Positions 12,501-21,700 of a stretch of DNA of 64,000 nucleotides are shown here, piece by piece; position 1 is the first letter of the stretch, and the number at the start of each line of letters is the position of its first letter. Where the stretch lies: NCBI GenBank assembly GCA_021292165.1, contig CM037879.1, positions 246,885,797-246,949,796 of the forward strand, written 5' to 3'. The position numbers and the translations under genes are program-made. The notes below the pieces were generated by a model that was given only the letters and a program-made list of their open reading frames with translations, was not told the origin of the DNA and searched no databases. Source of the stretch: Shinisaurus crocodilurus (Eukaryota; Chordata; Lepidosauria; Squamata; Shinisauridae).

Positions 12501-12631
12501 TCATGATTGGTACCCTGACAGCACTACAGTGGTTCATCTATGACTCTGTGAAAGTGTATTTCAAGCTTCCTCGCCCACCTCCACCTGAGATGCCAGAATC
12601 TTTGAAGAAAAAGCTTGGTCTTGCTGAGTAG
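3341..12631 (+). CDS. SLC25A3: SLC25A3, mitochondrial phosphate (and copper) carrier, complete gene
   Basis: Coding exons: 3341-3494, then 7714-7838 (3A) or 7997-8121 (3B), then 9649-9828, 9926-10107, 11258-11430, 12282-12392 and 12471-12631. All introns are GT-AG and phases join without error, giving 361 codons, the usual length for this carrier. The protein imports inorganic phosphate with protons across the inner mitochondrial membrane and also carries copper for cytochrome oxidase (family knowledge). The sequence shows a cleavable basic presequence in the first exon and the three-fold carrier repeat, with signature motifs PLDLVKCR (repeat 1), PMEAAKVR (repeat 2) and PADSVV (repeat 3). The C-terminus ends in a proline-rich stretch followed by [12 protein letters not shown]. 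The start ATG at 3341 follows gccgcc, a good Kozak context. A CpG-rich promoter lies upstream and IKBIP converges from downstream. Identification is secure; only the non-coding first exon and the transcript ends are inferred. Confidence 0.97.
3495..5253 (+). other. SLC25A3 intron, first part
   Basis: Mostly single-copy. Holds a (TG)n run near 4,005, an L2/CR1-like LINE 3' tail about 4,100-4,275 (ends aattgattaaataaataaa), and a perfect 30-bp inverted repeat at 4340-4420. No coding signal. Confidence 0.5.
4340..4420. repeat. Perfect 30-bp inverted repeat
   Basis: Arms 4340-4369 and 4391-4420 (gtggtgccacatcagtttcc and its complement) are exact reverse complements around a 21-nt loop. No target duplication seen around it. 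Confidence 0.85.
5256..5992. mobile_element. Tc1/mariner-like MITE (CAGTAATACC ends), long copy
   Basis: Begins CAGTAATACCTCGG and ends ggtattactg, flanked by TA on both sides (5254-5255, 5993-5994). The right terminal region reads gtacgagtactttggattac, the usual long TIR. The centre is GC-rich and unrelated to the short copies at 27,582 and 28,332. Confidence 0.65.
6527..6660 (-). repeat. 5S-rRNA-derived SINE with CR1-like tail
   Basis: Antisense copy: tail tagatttcatagatcataga, then gaggaggggtctcccatcca and the complement of ccctgcttag (5S box A). In the SLC25A3 intron. Confidence 0.65.
7010..7138. mobile_element. hAT MITE, palindromic (CTACAACTCCCA family)
   Basis: Inner arms ggactacaactcccatcatt and gatgggagttgtagtcca form the palindrome. 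Flanks ccttaagc and gcttaagc look like an 8-bp target duplication with one mismatch. Confidence 0.6.
7714..7838 (+). CDS. SLC25A3: SLC25A3 alternative exon 3A (muscle-type isoform)
   Basis: 125 nt between acceptor tctttctaagcag and donor gtttga. It encodes [19 protein letters not shown] and then [10 protein letters not shown]. It is the same length and phase as the exon at 7997-8121 and clearly homologous to it, so only one of the two can be used per mRNA without duplicating the first transmembrane helix. In mammals exon 3A marks the heart and skeletal-muscle carrier PiC-A. The frame is intact. Confidence 0.93.
7997..8121 (+). CDS. SLC25A3: SLC25A3 alternative exon 3B (ubiquitous isoform)
   Basis: 125 nt between acceptor ctttgctgcag and donor gtttgt, encoding [19 protein letters not shown], then [20 protein letters not shown]. 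It is 158 nt downstream of 3A with the same phases, so it is the mutually exclusive partner. In mammals exon 3B is the widely expressed form PiC-B. It carries the first P-x-D-x-x-K carrier signature. Confidence 0.95.
8122..9648 (+). other. SLC25A3 intron after exon 3B
   Basis: A/T-rich, non-coding. One short palindromic MITE of the subtype agtctacctggaagtaagca occurs at about 9,060-9,150. The remainder shows nothing recognisable. Confidence 0.5.
9649..9828 (+). CDS. SLC25A3: SLC25A3 coding exon 4
   Basis: 180 nt, phase 0 at both ends, acceptor ttgtttag and donor gtaagc. Encodes [20 protein letters not shown], then the [20 protein letters not shown] segment typical of phosphate carriers, ending NMLGE. 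It covers the matrix loop and second helix of repeat 1. Confidence 0.97.
9926..10107 (+). CDS. SLC25A3: SLC25A3 coding exon 5
   Basis: 182 nt after acceptor cttatttcag, ending two bases into an Ala codon before donor gtaagt. Encodes [20 protein letters not shown] and the repeat-2 signature [20 protein letters not shown]. Near-identity to the vertebrate family makes the boundaries clear. Confidence 0.97.
10108..10616 (+). other. Unique intronic DNA of SLC25A3, possible snoRNA host segment
   Basis: About 500 nt without any recognised repeat. Mammalian SLC25A3 hosts the H/ACA snoRNA SNORA53 in an intron. A box-ACA-like tgtacagtca at about 10,405 follows a stem-rich stretch, but I cannot fold or align it, so no RNA is called. 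Confidence 0.25.
10617..10855 (+). repeat. tRNA-derived SINE (type 1), full length
   Basis: Head gagccagtgtggtgtggtgg, box-B-like gggttctagtcccc, body gggtgactttgggccagtca and tail ggggtataaatataataaat with A/T repeat. Pol III-type promoter and poly-A-like end; the same family at 28,683, 53,226, 62,440 and (3' half) 36,185. Confidence 0.8.
10983..11125 (-). repeat. tRNA-derived SINE (type 2), antisense
   Basis: Reads aaaccattggtccatcttgt then ggattgaatctgtgacctgc atgcaaagcatgtgcc, the complement of a tRNA-like head with box B. Confidence 0.65.
11258..11430 (+). CDS. SLC25A3: SLC25A3 coding exon 6
   Basis: 173 nt, acceptor actctgaag (a weak pyrimidine tract interrupted by gaag) and donor gtaagg. 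Encodes [20 protein letters not shown], then [20 protein letters not shown] and the start of helix 5 (VVTFVAGYI). Confidence 0.96.
11483..11590. mobile_element. hAT MITE (CTACAACTCCCA family), partial
   Basis: gcagccttccccaaactggt at the left, tgggagttgtagtccaaaac atctgg at the right; one arm of the palindrome is degraded. Lies just after SLC25A3 coding exon 6. Confidence 0.55.
11600..12281 (+). other. SLC25A3 intron between coding exons 6 and 7
   Basis: No recognisable repeat or coding signal; a T-rich tract precedes the exon 7 acceptor. Confidence 0.5.
12282..12392 (+). CDS. SLC25A3: SLC25A3 coding exon 7
   Basis: 111 nt between acceptor tttcctttcag and donor gtgagg. Encodes [20 protein letters not shown], the third carrier signature, then [18 protein letters not shown] across the junction. 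Confidence 0.97.
12471..12631 (+). CDS. SLC25A3: SLC25A3 terminal coding exon 8
   Basis: Acceptor gttccaacag; encodes [20 protein letters not shown], the sixth helix, and the C-terminal [20 protein letters not shown], stop TAG at 12629-12631. The 3'UTR is short, with a polyadenylation signal about 100 nt downstream. Confidence 0.97.
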
Positions 12632-12734
12632 ATGGATCATGGACTGAAAGCAAAACATCACAAAAACTTTGTACACATGGCAATGTAGGAGAAGAAAACC
12701 TTATTGGCTCAGGCTGCACTGTTGTCACTGTCAA

Positions 12735-12740
12735 AATAAA
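12735..12740 (+). terminator. SLC25A3: SLC25A3 polyadenylation signal AATAAA
   Basis: Canonical AATAAA 104 nt after the stop codon, followed by a T/G-rich stretch (gtgtttgacttggtgtctc) suitable as the downstream element. Cleavage would fall around 12,755-12,760. Confidence 0.8.
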
Positions 12741-14949
12741 CTACTAGAATGACTAGTGTTTGACTTGGTGTCTCATAGTTGGTGACATTGACCTTTATCA
12801 GTCAAAGCAGGAAAGGAAAATAACAAATACGCAGTATTTACAAGCTTGATCCACCCGAAACTACTTTGCTTTGATCTGAGTTGAGTTGGCTGTGCTCTTG
12901 AACAATTACTGAAGTAGATATTCAGGTCATTGCTTTATGGCTATTGACTTTATAGCTAAGTCGGCAAATGCATGCCCCAAACCCAGGAAAAGGCTACTAT
13001 AAGGAGCAGCAGCCACAAAGCTAAGAACAAATGCTACAATGAAAATTTGCCTTTCTTGAAAAAGTGTGTCAGTATCTGCTGCAGGCCAAGGCCCTAGAAT
13101 AAGGGTAAATGTAATAGTACATCATAAATACCTCCACTGCTTGATAGCAACTATTCCCCAAGGGATGCTGTACATACAGTTCTGTATATCTCTGTCCAAT
13201 TCTTGGATCACATGTGAACACATACTGCCTCATACTGTGTGTGTGTGTTTTTTTTTTAAGGCGGTCTGGTATGTGATGGCTGGCTCACTTTATTTGGATA
13301 AAACAGCACATGCTGTACACAAAAGCAGCTATCTGAGGTAGTCTAATGCTATATGGCTAGTAAAAATGTGGAGCCCTACTGCCTTAGACCAAAGAGCCCT
13401 ACTGCCTTAGACCAAAGGGCCACCTCATCCAGCATTCTTTTTCCTAGAGGGGCCAGGCAGATGTTTCCAAGCTCACAAGGTGAAGGCAATAGCCTGCCCC
13501 ATTACTGTTGCCTCCTAATTGCTTCTGAATCTAGTTAAATTACTGCAGCTAATAGCCACTGAAAATCTATCCTGTATGAAATTTTCTATTCTAACAATTA
13601 AAGCCATTATCATACCTTGTGCAACTGCATGCCATAAAGTGAAGTACTTCTCTATCAATACTACAAATTATGTGGATGTCTCTGAATTCTAATACTGGGG
13701 GAAAGAAATTTCATCTATTCTCTCCATGTTAGATGCTTCAGCCTTTCTTCAAAGCCGTTGATTATTTTTGTTCCCTCTGCATCTTTTCCAGTTCTGATAA
13801 CCTTTTTGAGATGGGGCGGTCACAACTGTACACAATTCAAATGCAGATATACCATAGGTTTATATAAAAGGCACTCTAGATTACATTTATACACTATTTT
13901 AACAGTGCATGGTTAAAAGATGTATGCTGCTGTTTGAACATGCTCATATGCAGCGATAATCAGTACACAACATTCAGTCTGGACCTGTATCCTTACATAT
14001 GGAGCAGCAAGTTTTATCTGTACATACAAATATCAAGAACTCCCTATGCTTCCCGGCTGGCACTTCATCAGAGACTTCCACTTACAGAAGAGGGAAGAGG
14101 GAATTCCTCTGCCATCTTCCAGGCTAGTCTGGAAGGTCCCCAAACCCTCTGGAACAGATTTCCTGGGTGTGTGGTAGGAAATAACTTCTCTCCCCTGCCC
14201 CCTCAATATGAGCAGGAACATTCCATGAGGTCTGCTTACAGGATTTCTGCATCTAACCTATACTTTTAACAAAGGAAAGACTCTTGAAGGGTTATTTTGT
14301 AGGGTTGACCAGAAATGCCTCCCCACCATCAGTCCATTTCTTAGGGAGGGTTGAATGCAGAAATTCAGATAGCTTTAATGGGTGGGGGACATGGCAGAGG
14401 CCTTTAACGCCTGTTTCAACAGTTTTTGTTGCTGCTTTTCCTGTGGTGGCTGTGATTCTCATCAATGTACCTGAGGAAGGATGCTTATACATTGAGGTGA
14501 GATGGCCCCTGATGGACTGCATGAAAAAATGGCAGCAAAAACTGAAGGAGGAAACGTTTAAAAAGCCTGATTCTGCTACTGTCTGCTAAAAAATAAGTTC
14601 TCAAAATGTGCCAAAAATGTTCTCTAAATATTCAGCACAGTTCTTGGGACTATTCTGACATTTTTTACAAGGGCTAAAGAGCATTTCATATAGTTCTCAC
14701 TGATTTCAATAGGAAACTTACAAAAATATTTTTTTAATTTAATGAAAATATTTTGTGATTCAGTTGTATAGATGTAAAACACTCCCTAATTCCTGGAAGT
14801 TCCATTTGCTATATTCCAGCACAAGGATGAGGGCATCTTTAATCAAGTGCTTTTAAAACTCCAAAATGTACACATTAGCACAAGGGGTACCTTTTACTAG
14901 GTAATCATGCTTCAAGTGCTGCTAGAATTGAGGCTTCATTGTCATTGGA
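12741..14949. other. Convergent intergenic region between SLC25A3 and IKBIP
   Basis: Contains a degraded CR1-like LINE relic on the plus strand, about 13,360-13,880 (actgccttagaccaaagggc, then aactgtacacaattcaaatg and ataccataggtttatataaa), with a small direct duplication of gccctactgccttagaccaa at 13,373-13,420. A (TG)n/T run sits at 13,230. An open frame at 14,284-14,589 has no recognisable family. IKBIP 3'UTR and poly(A) signal are expected in the last few hundred bases. Confidence 0.45.
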
Positions 14950-15705
14950 CTAATTAATATCTGAAATATTAGTTAGTTCATCACTCACAGCCTTAACTTC
15001 AGTCTGAACTGAAGTTAAATTAGAGAGTTTCTTATTCAGAAAAGCAATTTCCTTCTGTCTTTCCAGCAGATCCTCAAGCAGTCTTCCTATTCTTAATGTT
15101 AGCTCATCTAACATTGGTTCCATATGTGCCAAATCCTTCTTTAAGTTATACACTTTAGGTTTTAGGTCATTTGCAAAGGCTACTGTTGTCAGAACTTTGG
15201 CTCTATCGCTTTCCAAATCTAAAAGTTTGTTTGATTGTTTGTTAAGGTCTGCATTCAGCTCTGATGACTTTGCCTTAATGCGCTCGATTTGTCTGGCATT
15301 TTCAGATGCAGTACTTCGTAGTTCTGTAGTCCTGTCAATGCTATTTGTAAGAAGATCCCCTATACTTTGTACAGTAGCCTTTTCAGCTTTATCTACTTTA
15401 TCTTCTAGAATATTTAGATTCTCTACCAATAAGGTCACATCTTCTTCAAGACCTGAAATGCGTCTAATATCAGTCTTCACAGTGGTGATCTTTACAGAAA
15501 AGTCCTTCGTTACAGACGCTGTACTCTCTTCATATTTAGTAACTGAATGAAAGAGAGATGTTAAATTCTGTTGAAGCTCCTCTTCTTCTTGAATTAACCT
15601 ATTAGACTGTATCTGCATAGTATTCACCTCCTCCTGCAGCTGCTTCATCCGAGCAATTATATGATGGTCTTCCAGTTGCTCCATTAAGCTTGATGTCTTC
15701 TCACA
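14950..15705 (-). CDS. IKBIP: IKBIP alternative terminal exon B (canonical isoform)
   Basis: Acceptor taatctttag at 15706 and upwards; encodes [20 protein letters not shown] and on for 251 codons to a TAG at 14950-14952. The central [14 protein letters not shown], the ESDRAKVL and [16 protein letters not shown] segments and the C-terminal ISDIN closely match the human canonical isoform. A coiled-coil luminal domain; no other domain seen. Confidence 0.93.
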   Translation of the reverse strand, partial: CEKTSSLMEQLEDHHIIARMKQLQEEVNTMQIQSNRLIQEEEELQQNLTSLFHSVTKYEESTASVTKDFSVKITTVKTDIRRISGLEEDVTLLVENLNILEDKVDKAEKATVQSIGDLLTNSIDRTTELRSTASENARQIERIKAKSSELNADLNKQSNKLLDLESDRAKVLTTVAFANDLKPKVYNLKKDLAHMEPMLDELTLRIGRLLEDLLERQKEIAFLNKKLSNLTSVQTEVKAVSDELTNISDIN

Positions 15706-18700
15706 CTAAAGATTAAAAGAAGTCTGATAAGAAAATTGCATTGAAATTTCATTGCACTAGGTTTCTTAAATTTAATTAACAAAATCAGTGCAGTAGCTAA
15801 ATATTATTTTGTGGCTTTTTCCGCAGTAAACAAGCATACAAGGAAAAGAGGAAATACCCATTTCATAGATAAATTCCTCGTTCATATATTAAAGAAGAGT
15901 TGGTGGTGTAGCAGATCACACCAACAGACATGGATTGTGATTTTAGTTTTCCAGCAAGAGGGGAGAATGTATCAGTTTCAATACCCTACAACATGCAATT
16001 TGTTCTGCTGCACTGTTCTGGTAAAATGAGCAATATAAATTGACAGTTCTTAGTCCGCAAGGAACAAAGATGAGCAGAAAACATGGTGAGATATAGGAGA
16101 CCTTTATATAATTTTGTCTTGCCAAACTATCTACTCGAAGTGTTTATTTAGACTAGTGAATTCATTTTATGTAGATTTCCATGCATTATATTTAATGTTT
16201 ACCCTTTCTAAAATGTTAGTTTTAGTTCTACTGTGTGCTTACAAACAGCATTTCTTTACCAGGCTTTTATATGATATTTAAGAGTTTATGGGAAAAGCAA
16301 TCCTATGGCCCCTAGACAGCATCTGGGATGCCATGCAAAGCTGCAGATCACCTCTGCACCTATAGACAGAAACTGTTGGGGACTGCATGCTTATGGTGGG
16401 TGGGGCCAAAGTGAAAAGTGGGTGGGGCACCTTTTTTCTTTCTGCCACCCCATCTTCTCCCTCCCCATCTTCTCCCTCCCCATCTTCTCCCTCCCCCTCT
16501 TTCTAACATCCCCTTCTTTCTCTCTCCCTCCCTCCCAGCCAAGCAAGGTTTTGCGGGGGAGAGAGATTGTTCTTATTTATTTAATTACTGTTTTTACCTG
16601 GAGTTGCACAGGTTGTCATTTTCCTATAGGCCCTATTTGTTCAAAATTCCTTAAGGTAGCTGTCTGCTGTTTAGAATCACCTGGAATCCCAGCTCCCCTG
16701 GGACTGCACAATGACATCCCAGCTCCCCCGGTACTACACAATGAAGAATTCCCTGCCCCGCCGCCGGTACTACACAATGAAATCTCTGCTTCCCCCCCCC
16801 CGGACGATTTATTTATTATATTTATGAATCGCCCATCTGGCCAGACATCCAGCCATTGACTATGCAACAATGTTTTCCCTGCCCCCCCCCTGGACCACGC
16901 AATCAAATCCCTGCTTCCCCCCCCCCCGGGACTACGCAATCAAATCCCTGCTCCCCCTCCCGGTACTACACAAGAAATTCCTGCGCCCCCCCCCCCGGGT
17001 CTACACAATGAATTCCCTGCTGCCCCCCCCCCCAGGACCACACAATGAAATCTAAATGCCATTGGAGCTATTTGCATAACCACTCCTGAATGGCCCCTGC
17101 GAACATTCCAAGTGACGCCATTGGCTCTCATCTATTTTGGGGCGTACAGGTGCGGCGAGGGTTTTTCGGAGATTTGAACCCGCCAGTCTTTGTCCTTGGG
17201 TGATGGGGAGTATGCATGCCAAGTTTGGGGCAGATCCGTCCAACCGGGTAGGAGCCAATGAGACGCACGCAAACCCCCGTGCGGACATATGTACGTACGT
17301 ACACACACATGTACAAACATTCACATTTATATAGTAGATTGCAAACCACTTAACATAGTCATTTGGGTGGTTTACAAAAATTTTTGAAAAAATAATACTA
17401 AAAGCTAAACATCAAATAGATTTTTTTAAAAATCACCACAGCACAAATAAATAAAACCATACCCACTGAGGAAAATTAACCACTGGTGATCTTAAAAGTT
17501 CTTAAAATGACCTTTAAAAGCTCTTTAAATGCCTGAGAGAATAAAAAGGTCTTCGCCTGGCACCAAAAAGACCACAATGAGCATGGAGGAGATCAGATTG
17601 TGGATCTTCCCTCCCACACCTCCCAGCCGCCCCAGAAAGCTGCTCTTACAAGGTCGCAACTGCAACCTCATAAAAGAAGGGGGGGGGGAAACGGTGTGTG
17701 CTGATGGGCAGGGAGAGGATACCCTGCAATACACAATATCGTATAGGCTCTTCAGTTCCTTCCCCACGCACGGAAAGGTAAGTCAGCTAGATGTTTTCAG
17801 AGGCCCATCTAACTAATTTATTTATTTTTTATTTATTTTTTATATTTATGAATCGCCCATCTGGCCAGACAACTGGCCACTCTGAGCGATGTAAAATCCA
17901 ACAAAATACAAGAAGGGGGGGGGGGGGCACACAGTATAAAACACAATTAAAAACAGTACAAAACTTAAAAATCCTAACCCACCCCATATTCCCGCCTGAA
18001 AAGCCATGTTTTTAATGCACAGCGGAAGCTAATCAAGGAAGGGGTATGGCGGAGGTCACTGGGGAGAGAGTTCCATAAACTGGGGGCTGCCACATAAAAG
18101 GCCCTCCTCCTAGTCCCCACCAGCCTGGTTTCTCTGGCTGATGGGACAGGGAGAAGGCTGTCCGTGGCAGATCTTGTTGAGCGGCCTACTTGATGTTGCT
18201 GGAGGCACTCCTTGAGATAAACTGGACCGGAACCATACAGGGTTTTAAAGGTCAACGCCAACAACTTGAATTCAGCTCGGCAAACAACTGGTAGCCCGCT
18301 GATGTGATCCCGCTGGCAGCAGCCTTTAACCAGGCGAGCTGCTGCATTCTGTACCAGCTGCAACTTCCGAACCGTCTTCCAGGGTAACCCCACGTAGAGC
18401 GCATTACAGTAGTCTAGGCGAGAGGAGACCAAGGCATGAACCACTGATAGGAGCAGATGATTAGGAAGGTAGGGGCGCAACTGCCGTATCAGATGGAGCT
18501 GATACAGCGCCACCCGGCTGACAGCTGACACCTGAGCCTCCATGGACAGCTGGGAGTCTAGAATGACTCCCAAGCTGCAGACCTGGTCCTTCAGGGGGTA
18601 GATGTACCCCATTCAGCACCAGGTCAACATCCCCTAACCTTCCCTTGTCTCCCACAAGAAGTACCTCGGTCTTGTCGGGGTTCAGTTTCAGCATGTTCCT

Positions 18701-21700
18701 TCCCATCCAGCCAGCCACTGCCTCCAGGCACTTGGACAGGGTTTCAACAGCCAACCTTGGTGAGGACTTAAAGGAGAGGTAGAGCTGTGTGTCATCTGCA
18801 TATTGATGACAGCGCAACCCAAACCTCCTGATGATAGCTCCCAGCGGCTTCAGGTAGATGTTAAATAACATTGGGGAGAGGATGGAACCCTGCAGCACCC
18901 AACAAGTGAGCGGCCGAGGGTCCGAAGCCTCCTCTCCAAGAACTACCCTCTGGTACCTTCCAGAGAGGAAGGACTGGAACCACTGCAATACAGTGCCTCC
19001 CACGCCCAACCCCTCCAGGCGGTCCAGGAAGATACCGTGGTCAACAGTATCAAAAGCTTGCTGAGAGATCGAGGAGGACTAGAAAAGAGCATTCGCCCCT
19101 ATCCAAAGCCCTCCTCATATCATCCACCAAGGGGACCAAGGCCGTTTCTGTCCCATGTCCAGGCCTGAAGCCCGACTGGCATGGATCTAAATAATCGGCT
19201 TCATCCAAATGTGCCTTCAACTGAGCCCCCACCACTCGCTCAATCAGCTTGCCCAGAAATGGCAAATTGGAGACTGGGCGAAAGTTGTTCAAATCTTGGG
19301 GATCTAAGGAGGGCTTCTTTAGAAGCGGTCTTATTACTGCCTCCTTAAGGGCTGATGGCATCACTCCCTCCTCGAGGGAGGCATTCACTACCGCCCTGAT
19401 CTCCCCACCCAGTTTTTCCCTGCAGCTCATAACAAGCCAGGACGGGCAAGGATCAAGCAAGCAGGTGGTCAGCTTAACAGAAGAAAGCACCTTGTCCACC
19501 CTCTCACCCTACCTGGATCTCGCTGGCAGGGCATTGGAGCCCTCTCTGTATTGGTAATGTGACCCATAGAACTGCACCCTAATATTGCTATTTGTATCTT
19601 GCACACATGTATCAGGTCTCTGCTGTATCATCTGAACATTATAATAAAATCAAATATTGGACATTTATAACATTTAGCAGGCTGTTGCATGAACTGGAAA
19701 AAAAAGATGGACCTAGCAAGCAATTTTCATACTACAGGCTTCTTTCTCTAGACAGCTAGTAGAGCTACTGGCTATATAACGCCCACTGAATATGCATGAT
19801 TTCCTGCTGTTTTCTATTTTTTGCACCTTGCTAATCTGAGTTTGGGATAGTCTTTGAATAATCTGTTGAAAGAGAGCTCAAAAGTACAGAAGACACCCAC
19901 AACAAAACCATAATCTGTAGAAGCCTCATGAAGTGTAAGTTGTGCAAAATGTGTACCATGCAACAAAAGGACAGTTTAAACAGCCATGAAACGAGGCCAC
20001 GAGGGAGTTTTCGAAAGCAGTTTGTGTTACAGAAAATGTAGGGGGTTGGTAGCTATTCAAAGAAAGTCAAATTTGCTGGATTTTGGAAGCACTCTTACAT
20101 AATCCTAAACAATTTAGGTTTTAACTCTTATCAGATTTTGCTGATTGAGGGAACTGTTTATAAAGCTCAGAATTTTGGCCTCTCTACAGTGTGTTTTACA
20201 CATCAAAATGTTCATTAATTATTCTGCTACTGAGTAATGTTAAAACCAACTCTACTGAGTAGGCTAGCTATATTATTAGTTAAAACAGTCAGCAGAACTA
20301 TGCCTCTCTGATTAAAGACAAGGAAAACAATGGGAAGTGATAGAGAAGGGAACGACAAACAAAATGGTACAGGAAGTAGAATCAAAATATTACCTACACG
20401 CCCACCCACCCCGCAATACCAGATAGTTCCTTACATATGTGTATTCCAGCAATGGAGATGGAGTAAATGCATGACTCCACAGGATAATGTAAAAATTCCA
20501 ACCACATGTATTTCCCAATAAAATAGCACTTTATTCAGTGGTAATATTCTAGAACAAGGCTGGGCAACTTGTGGCCTTCCAGATGTTTTAACCTACATCT
20601 CTCATCATCCCTCACTATTGACCATGCTGGCTAGGGCTTATGGGAGTTGCAGGCCAAAAACCTAGAAGGCCACAGGTTGCCCAAACCTGGTCTAGAAAAA
20701 TGGCACACAAACTAGTGTGTACAAAATTATTATATTGACTTGTAGAGGTTATGTTTTAGTGTCCCCCCAAAATAGCAGTGTTCTTACTGCTGAGTTACCT
20801 GTCCAAGACTAACACCACTGTATGCTATCTTGTGTGTATAACTACTACTGCTTTAGTAATTATGTTCAAAGGAAAATATTTTCCTATCCAGCAATAATAT
20901 ATCCTGGTTGTGGGCTTCTCACAGACATCTGATTGGCCACTGTAGGAATAGAATGAGGGACTACATAGGCCTTTGGTCTGATACAGCAGGGCTCTTATGT
21001 ATTATCACATAAACTTCTAGTTATCCAACTGAAGGCAAGTAGTTGTACTTCTGAATGCCATTCACAGCTAACAAAGAAGGAACACTCCATGTTTACCCAT
21101 AATATTGTGTACTCTCAGGTTAAACAGAAAAAGTGTGAAGAATAAGGCTTGGATGCCAGGAATTTTATAAATGTTACAAAAGGAAGGTTATTAGCAGTTG
21201 GCCAGACAGGTTGCTAGTTCTGAAGCACTATCAATGTTCATTGAATAGCAACTGGGTAGTGGTTGTGCAAACAAGTGTTGCGAATTTGCAAATTGTGCTA
21301 CTGCTTGCACAGTAATTTGAATTTGCACAGTAATTTGCAAATCTGCAAACCACTACTGCTTGCACAATAATTCACAGAATGGCACTGCCATCAGCACTTT
21401 TCCACAAGCATAAATCTGGAATCAACTCAGTGGAATACCAATACACACTCCAATTTCATATCATATAGAGCCGGGCTTGGCAGACTTCAGGCTTGCTGGA
21501 TCAACTTTGTTTTTTGACTAGAACACCAAGATCCACCAAGCAGAGCCAGGTGCAAAAGACATACACTGAGAAGTAAAGAATGGGGTTCCTCTGGGCACGT
21601 TCTGAGCCTAGGAATTTGTTTTCAGTGGAAGACCGACAACCTGGTCTTCTGCGTGGGTTCAATACTAAGGGGATAGCGAGTCCTGGGGGCGGGCCTTCTC

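Noticed and set aside
14284..14589. 101-codon plus-strand frame with a hydrophobic stretch
   Set aside because: No family recognised, no clear splice sites or promoter; kept only as an unexplained frame in the convergent intergenic region.
16616..17055. Pro- or Gly-rich frames on both strands
   Set aside because: Same minisatellite in copy 1; no splice or start context.
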